From contig NC_088301.1 of assembly GCF_032854445.1 (NCBI RefSeq), positions 56,680,512-56,744,511 of the forward strand: a DNA stretch of 64,000 nt. The letters run 5' to 3'. This DNA comes from Liolophura sinensis. Taxonomy: Eukaryota; Mollusca; Polyplacophora; Chitonida; Chitonidae. Shown here in pieces: positions 60,301 through 64,000 of the stretch. Both the position numbers and the translations under genes were made by a program. Each line of letters begins with the position of its first letter. Positions within the stretch are counted from its first letter, which is position 1. Under the pieces are notes generated by a model. The model saw nothing but the letters and a program-made list of their open reading frames with translations. It did not search any database and was not told where the DNA came from.

Positions 60301-61749
60301 GAAACAGTCACACAATTAGATATCTTTTATTTGGAAGGATCATCCCAGCCTTAGGCAATGTACTGATGTAGGCTATATAAAATTATGGACATCAACAAGA
60401 ACTCCTGTTAACCTTTTGTACGAATAAATGGGAGATTCTTTTAAAATTTGCTACTGAATATGTCATAAATATTCCCACGTTATATGATCCTTGGTATGAC
60501 AACTCTGAACCATGCTTTCAGGGTCTCTAACTATAGGTATGACATTTCAGTCTTCCCAACTGAGGTTTCAGAATAGAGTGTAAACTTTGAAAGAAATTCA
60601 ACTGGGAACCCAGATAACTTACTTGTGATTTCACATTTTATCAACGCCCAGAAGGATACTGACTTACATTTGCCCCCAGGTTTGTGATTCGACACTTATC
60701 CCTGTCTGTATATATTAGAACAAACTGGTTTACATTTGCCCCGAGGTTTGATATTCGACACTTATTCCCGCCTGTATATATTAGAACAAACTGACTTACA
60801 TTTACCCCCAGGTTTGTGATTCGACACCTATCCCTGTCTGTGTATATTAGAACAAACTGACTTACATTTGCCCTCAGCTTTGTGATTCGACACTCTTCCC
60901 CGCTTTATATATTAGAAACATACTGACTTACATTTGCCCTACCCCATCTGGGATCCCGGTGAAGATCCAGGTTAGGGCTAAAGCAGCTAATGGCTTTGAA
61001 ATTCCCCATTGGAGCATTTGTCTTCATGAAGTGGTTGTAGTAGGCGCGAACCTCAATAGCCACGGCTTCGGCAACACGGTAAATAAGGTCGGTGCTTTAA
61101 ATATATAAAATTAGCAATTATAGCTTAACGAAAAACAACGATTGCGCTTCAAGTTACTCATGACCCTAGCTATTCACGTTGCGAGTTCAAATCCACCTTT
61201 CGCTGGTTTGATTTACACCAGGAAGCTTAATTGTGTATAACAAGACGAAGGTGGTGGTCTCCTTACCGTTGTCATAGTCGTATTTGTATAAAGCGTAAAA
61301 CCTATAAATGAAATATAAAAATAAGTAATATTAAGTAATAAGTAAACTTTCTTTTAAACACCAAAAAGTGCCTATATTACCCTGTAGGGCTATACTTCAC
61401 GAAAGTTAAAAAAATATATGCCTGACAAGGTATATATTCCTTACTCAAATGCGGCCCCCAAGCCAATGTTTTGTGGGTATGCTGAGGCATTTTGGCTCCT
61501 GTCCCCACGCCCGCAATTCGTCCACCAACCGTAATGCTTGATACCAAGGTGGTCGATGGGCGGAGAGGCCCCGGCGCCGCTTGAGAGTTGGTGCATGATC
61601 TCATCCACGGAGAGTCGGCCGACCAAATCATCAACACGTTTGTCCCAGTCTAATTGCGTGTCTTCGAAAGGATATTCATGGTGATCCACCAGGAAAGGAT
61701 GTGCTTCCCAGAGAAGTGTCAACCCAGCCAGCAGTAACAGGTTTTTCAT
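54210..61749 (-). CDS. Secreted glycoside hydrolase family 3 (beta-xylosidase/beta-glucosidase type), complete, 12 exons
   Basis: The 12 exons total 2,220 bases (739 residues plus stop), and every junction keeps phase. Residues 1-16 form a signal peptide (MKNLLLLAGLTLLWEA). The N-terminal barrel carries RDPRWGR (148-154), PKHF (191-194) and the nucleophile Asp271 in GYVIADAGAI. The second domain includes LKNDGVLP and IESEGHDR (478-485), where the acid/base Glu usually lies. The C-terminal part has FPFGYGLSYT and a fibronectin III-like domain (VVQVYISWTD). The enzyme should release terminal sugars from plant or algal oligosaccharides outside the cell, probably in the gut. Length and motif order match plant, fungal and invertebrate beta-xylosidases. 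The many introns argue for long residence in the animal genome. Substrate (xyloside or glucoside) cannot be told from sequence. Confidence 0.95.
54847..55021 (-). CDS. GH3 exon 11
   Basis: The exon encodes VVQVYISWTDHHHPTPQRAL, AAFDRIHIKKGSS and WDDHQGWEITA, typical of the fibronectin III-like domain. Phase is 0 in and 1 out. Confidence 0.93.
55599..55799 (-). CDS. GH3 exon 10
   Basis: The exon encodes GRSYMYFKGDPMFPFGYGLS and the beginning of the fibronectin III-like domain (GSVVIHNTGHYDADE). Phase is 0 in and 0 out. Confidence 0.95.
56387..56601 (-). CDS. GH3 exon 9
   Basis: The exon encodes KPVILLLLTGSPVNLQW, the structural AIMECFFPAMAAGDAIYNVL, then PAGRLPFTWPESIHQ. These are standard for the C-terminal alpha/beta domain. 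Donor CAG|GTAGGG. Confidence 0.95.
56640..56880. mobile_element. Small inverted-repeat element (MITE-like), copy 2
   Basis: It matches the 53.7-kb copy at both ends (TTAACAGAAAGTCTGTTGTG and ACAACAGACTTTCT), with the same palindromic GTTAGTCTAACAG centre. It is inserted in the intron between GH3 exons 8 and 9. Confidence 0.85.
57182..57271 (-). CDS. GH3 exon 8: acid/base region
   Basis: A 90-base exon encoding QAIESEGHDRHDLDLPGHQE and DLLQDVVHN. The ESEGHDR motif is conserved in the family. Phase is 1 in and 1 out. Confidence 0.92.
57444..57666 (-). CDS. GH3 exon 7
   Basis: The exon begins VVGPMADEDEQIFGDY, with the V-x-G-P-x-A strand of the second domain, and ends in AIFVVLGT. Phase is 0 in and 1 out (ACAG|GTAATG). 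Confidence 0.95.
58402..58652 (-). CDS. GH3 exon 6
   Basis: The exon encodes KAIHDGKLKESFVRDMVKPL, MRLGEFDPP and VLLKNDGVLPIKHKYGTIG, which links the barrel to the second domain. The acceptor is TTTCACCACAG and the donor GGG|GTAAGG. Confidence 0.95.
58746..58890 (-). mobile_element. Family-A SINE fragment in GH3 intron 5
   Basis: The tail and first body segment (TTTGATTGTTGTTTAACGCC, ACTCAAGAAT) are recognisable, followed by GAGTATTATGGG. The remainder is diverged and the head is absent. Confidence 0.65.
59232..59458 (-). CDS. GH3 exon 5: nucleophile exon
   Basis: The exon encodes LNGVPACAND, then KGYVIADAGAIHHM, where the Asp is the catalytic nucleophile, then ACVGSLTAGCNLEC. It ends in phase 1 at C|GTGAGC. 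Confidence 0.95.
59642..59733 (-). CDS. GH3 exon 4
   Basis: The exon encodes VSERDFRTYFLPPFRRGIEA then ILCSYNR. The donor GTGAAT at 59641 was chosen over an earlier GTATCC because it retains the conserved CSYN motif and the phase. Confidence 0.9.
60024..60185 (-). CDS. GH3 exon 3
   Basis: The exon opens EAYSEDPFHVGEYGYKYIKG and holds the substrate-binding Lys-His pair in ATPKHFDVSGGP. Phase is 0 in and 0 out (AAG|GTAGGC). Confidence 0.95.
60655..60940 (-). repeat. 66-bp tandem array carrying duplicated splice donors
   Basis: The GACTTACATTTGCC anchor (reverse complement of GGCAAATGTAAGTC) recurs at 60661, 60727, 60793, 60859 and 60925, exactly 66 bp apart. The unit at 60925 is the true end of GH3 exon 2 with its GTAAGT donor. 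The four others lie downstream in the intron; the one at 60727 has mutated to GTAAAC. Confidence 0.93.
60932..61094 (-). CDS. GH3 exon 2
   Basis: The exon encodes DLIYRVAEAVAIEVRAYYNH and DLHRDPRWGRAN. The acceptor is TTTAAAG. The donor AAT|GTAAGT is the template unit of the 66-bp array that follows in the intron. Phase is 2 in and 0 out. Confidence 0.93.
61445..61749 (-). CDS. GH3 exon 1: signal peptide and N-terminus
   Basis: Start codon at 61749, then the signal peptide, DDLVGRLSVDEIMHQLS, and YGWWTNCGRGD. It ends in phase 2 at GA|GTAAGG. The upstream alternative start at 61830 would bury the signal peptide, so the ATG was preferred. Confidence 0.93.
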
Positions 61750-61860
61750 GGTGGAGACAGCACTTACAAGCGACCTAACCGTATGATTGTAAGAGTCTTT
61801 GCTACTTTTAAGGACAACTTGGGCGGACACTGTTGGTTATCTTTTGATAAGATTTTGCCA
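61750..61860 (-). promoter_or_regulatory. GH3 5' flank with paired GATA motifs
   Basis: AGATAA (61842-61837) and TTATCA (61850-61845) form two GATA-factor sites in opposite orientation, about 90-100 bases upstream of the ATG. A TTAAAAG at about 61806-61812 could act as a TATA-like element. GATA factors drive many animal gut genes; the role here is inferred. Confidence 0.35.
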
Positions 61861-61894
61861 CGATAGACAAACCACTTTCTGTAGCCTTTCTCTT

Positions 61895-62080
61895 ATTGTT
61901 TACCTCCACGAAGAAGGTAATTTTTTGCTGGCGTATATTTGTATGTCTGTCATCCTGGAAGTATCTTTAGAAATAAATTTACAGGGATTTGGGTGGAATT
62001 GTGTGCACAAATTCATTACATTACATTCTTTCATTACACTCACTTGTGGCGGAGGTTCGCACTCTCTTAGTGTTTCTGAA
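61895..62080. repeat. Interspersed repeat-like segment
   Basis: CCTCCACGAAGAAGGTAATT and GGCGGAGGTTCGCACTCTCT frame a segment of about 180 bases with short inverted CCTCC / GGAGG ends. It has the look of a widespread non-coding element. Only one copy is present here. Confidence 0.4.
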
Positions 62081-64000
62081 TAAATTGTATGAATAAATTT
62101 GTCCGTCAATTTCATTTGTGTACAAGCACACTCAAAGCGTGTATATATAGCGAACATATGATGTATAAATGTATATGGGATATAACAGAGAAAACATTTA
62201 CATTCCGATTTATTAAGCTGGGTACGTATGAGATATACATTTGTGAAATATAGGTTAACACGTGTCTACTGAGTGACCAACCCTAATTCTCTATATCATT
62301 TTACAAAAGATAAGCGATTTCATTCCTTTACATCACGAGACACATATAAGTGTAGTTTGATTTGAAGACACCTGTGGCTTCACTAGATTAAGTAGAGTTG
62401 TTAGCACTATAGTACTGTAGTTTTAAGGTGTTCTGGGACTGACCAAACAGTCTGATACCATCTGTCTACATGTATAGCCATATGCTACAGACATTAAGGC
62501 AGACTTCAACATGATATGCTGTCTGGACACTGCAGACTACGACGTCCGTCTCCATTCACGCAGTCATGCAAATTGCTTTTCCGTATAGTGAACCCATATA
62601 GAGCCATCTTAACATTGGCTAGGAATAATATATAATACAGTAGCATTTGCTCCATTATGCCGGCCACCAGAAATAATCCAAGGGTATCCCTGTGTTCTGT
62701 TTGGGCCATTAAAAAGAACACTAAAGTCTAGTTTCCACAGCTTAGTCGAGATTTACAAAGGCCTTTAATTTGTTACAAACTCGAGTTTATATACAGTTCA
62801 ATTATCAATTATATACAGTGATATTTGGAACGTCCTTGTAGTCTAGCCTGTCATAAAATATCAATGGTTTCAATTCGCTACTTCTGTACTAAACCATGGG
62901 TCAAGACAAGAGCTCTGGCGCGTGAATGTGGGACTTTAAGATTTTCTTTTTATAATCATTGGGCGTATAATTATTTTCGTGTTCACAATACATTGTTCAA
63001 AAGGCATATATTACTGTAATTAGATTCACGTTTAAGTGGCATAACCACAGATTTGTCTTTTGTTGTGTCCATTAAAGACCTCCTGATGTCAGATATCAAC
63101 AAATTTACTTTTCACCATATCTTGGGTTATGCCAAACATAGCACAACAATAAAGGGCTCAAAATAATCATTATTAACCACTAGTGAATATGTACAACATA
63201 TATGAAACCACTAGAAATTAAGATTAATCTATTCATGTTCAAAGAAAATGGCATGGACTAAAACATGCACATCTCTTTGCATTTATCGTATACATGTTGG
63301 CCTACAAACTTTCATGTAAAACAACACTCAATGTGTCATGGGGCGCCACCTGTGCTTTTTAAACCGCAAACTTTGCATAATTAATTTGACACTGTCGTTG
63401 TCAGAATTGTTAAAAAAAAATGTGAGTAGGGTGCCTGCTTGTTTTGTGCCATAGTCTGCATCATTAAGTCTAAAGAACAGAAAGTTCTGCACTAACTTGT
63501 ACATGCCTTACAAGGCACGGTTCCATGTAATTAGAAAGGATTTAATTCGTGTATGGTTTTAATATAGCCTGTATACTCTGTGTTCTGAGGATTTTTTTAA
63601 TGGGTTGGTTATTGTGCTGTGTAAAATAGAGACAAAAATACAGCCAAATACAGTTATGCACATTTTGTGATAAATACCACGTCGGGATACTCTTAACGCA
63701 ATACATGTACGGTCCGACCTCTGAGCTGGAGGACCACTTGGAGCGGCTGCGGCCATAAGGTGCTAGCTAATCACCCAACAGCGTCGGGTGCTACAGTAAT
63801 TTGACGGCTGAAACAGGAATATAGCTATTTAATTTTGCCACTTCTTTACATTTGGAGTGATGAGGTATGCATTTTCTTCACGTTTTTCATTCGATACTGC
63901 TCGTGGTTTTTGGAGGAATGCTGAATGTGGCACCATACCGAAAACCGGGCTCTCTGTGATACAAATTCTGGCAGCCTGGTAGATTTGAGACTTGAGTATG
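62081..64000. other. Region upstream of the GH3 gene
   Basis: AT-rich sequence without supported exons. The one item of note is a minus-strand ATG at 63756 in a slightly GC-richer stretch. It opens MAAAAPSGPPAQRSDRTCIA and could be a first coding exon ending at a GTATCC donor near 63690, but no partner exon was identified. Confidence 0.35.

Overview
This window is eukaryotic nuclear DNA from an intron-rich, AT-rich animal genome. The evidence is spliced genes with consensus GT/AG sites, tRNA-derived SINEs, a decayed LINE, foldback elements and a 200-base scaffold gap. The repeat style and gene content suggest a marine invertebrate, most likely a spiralian such as a mollusc or brachiopod; the species cannot be fixed from the sequence alone.

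Three genes on the minus strand are well supported. (1) At about 2.64-48.3 kb lies a multi-Tudor protein gene of at least 15 coding exons. Its product has a coiled-coil N-terminus, a Thr/Pro/Ser-rich linker, Tudor 1, a long polar linker, Tudor 2 (cut by the gap), a CCCH zinc finger and a C-terminal Tudor 3. Such proteins usually bind dimethyl-arginine on PIWI proteins in germ granules. Exon phases chain without conflict from exon 1 to exon 6 and from exon 7 to the stop; only the join across the gap and the 5' end are open. (2) At 25.39-26.60 kb, inside the 18.9-kb intron 8 of that gene and on the same strand, is a single-exon class A GPCR-like gene. It has lipid-receptor (MECA-like) traits but lost DRY and NPxxY motifs. 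(3) At 54.21-61.75 kb is a complete 12-exon secreted glycoside hydrolase family 3 gene (beta-xylosidase/beta-glucosidase type, 739 residues). Every exon joins in phase, from signal peptide to stop codon.

At the left edge a plus-strand reading frame ending at 785 may be the last exon of a convergent gene. Exon-like open segments of unknown identity lie at 19.07 and 52.79 kb.

The rest is repeats: a 118-bp satellite of about 12 copies (7.1-8.5 kb), two tRNA-derived SINE families, a jockey/CR1/L2-like LINE with a SINE inserted in it (40.5-44.04 kb), a 640-bp foldback element with a half copy elsewhere, a pair of small inverted-repeat elements, and short tandem arrays. The most unusual structure is a 66-bp tandem array in the hydrolase gene. 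Each unit repeats the end of exon 2 with its splice donor, so decoy donors lie just downstream of the real one.

No convincingly novel system was found. The best leads are the donor-duplicating array, the Tudor-CCCH architecture, and the nested GPCR with altered activation motifs.
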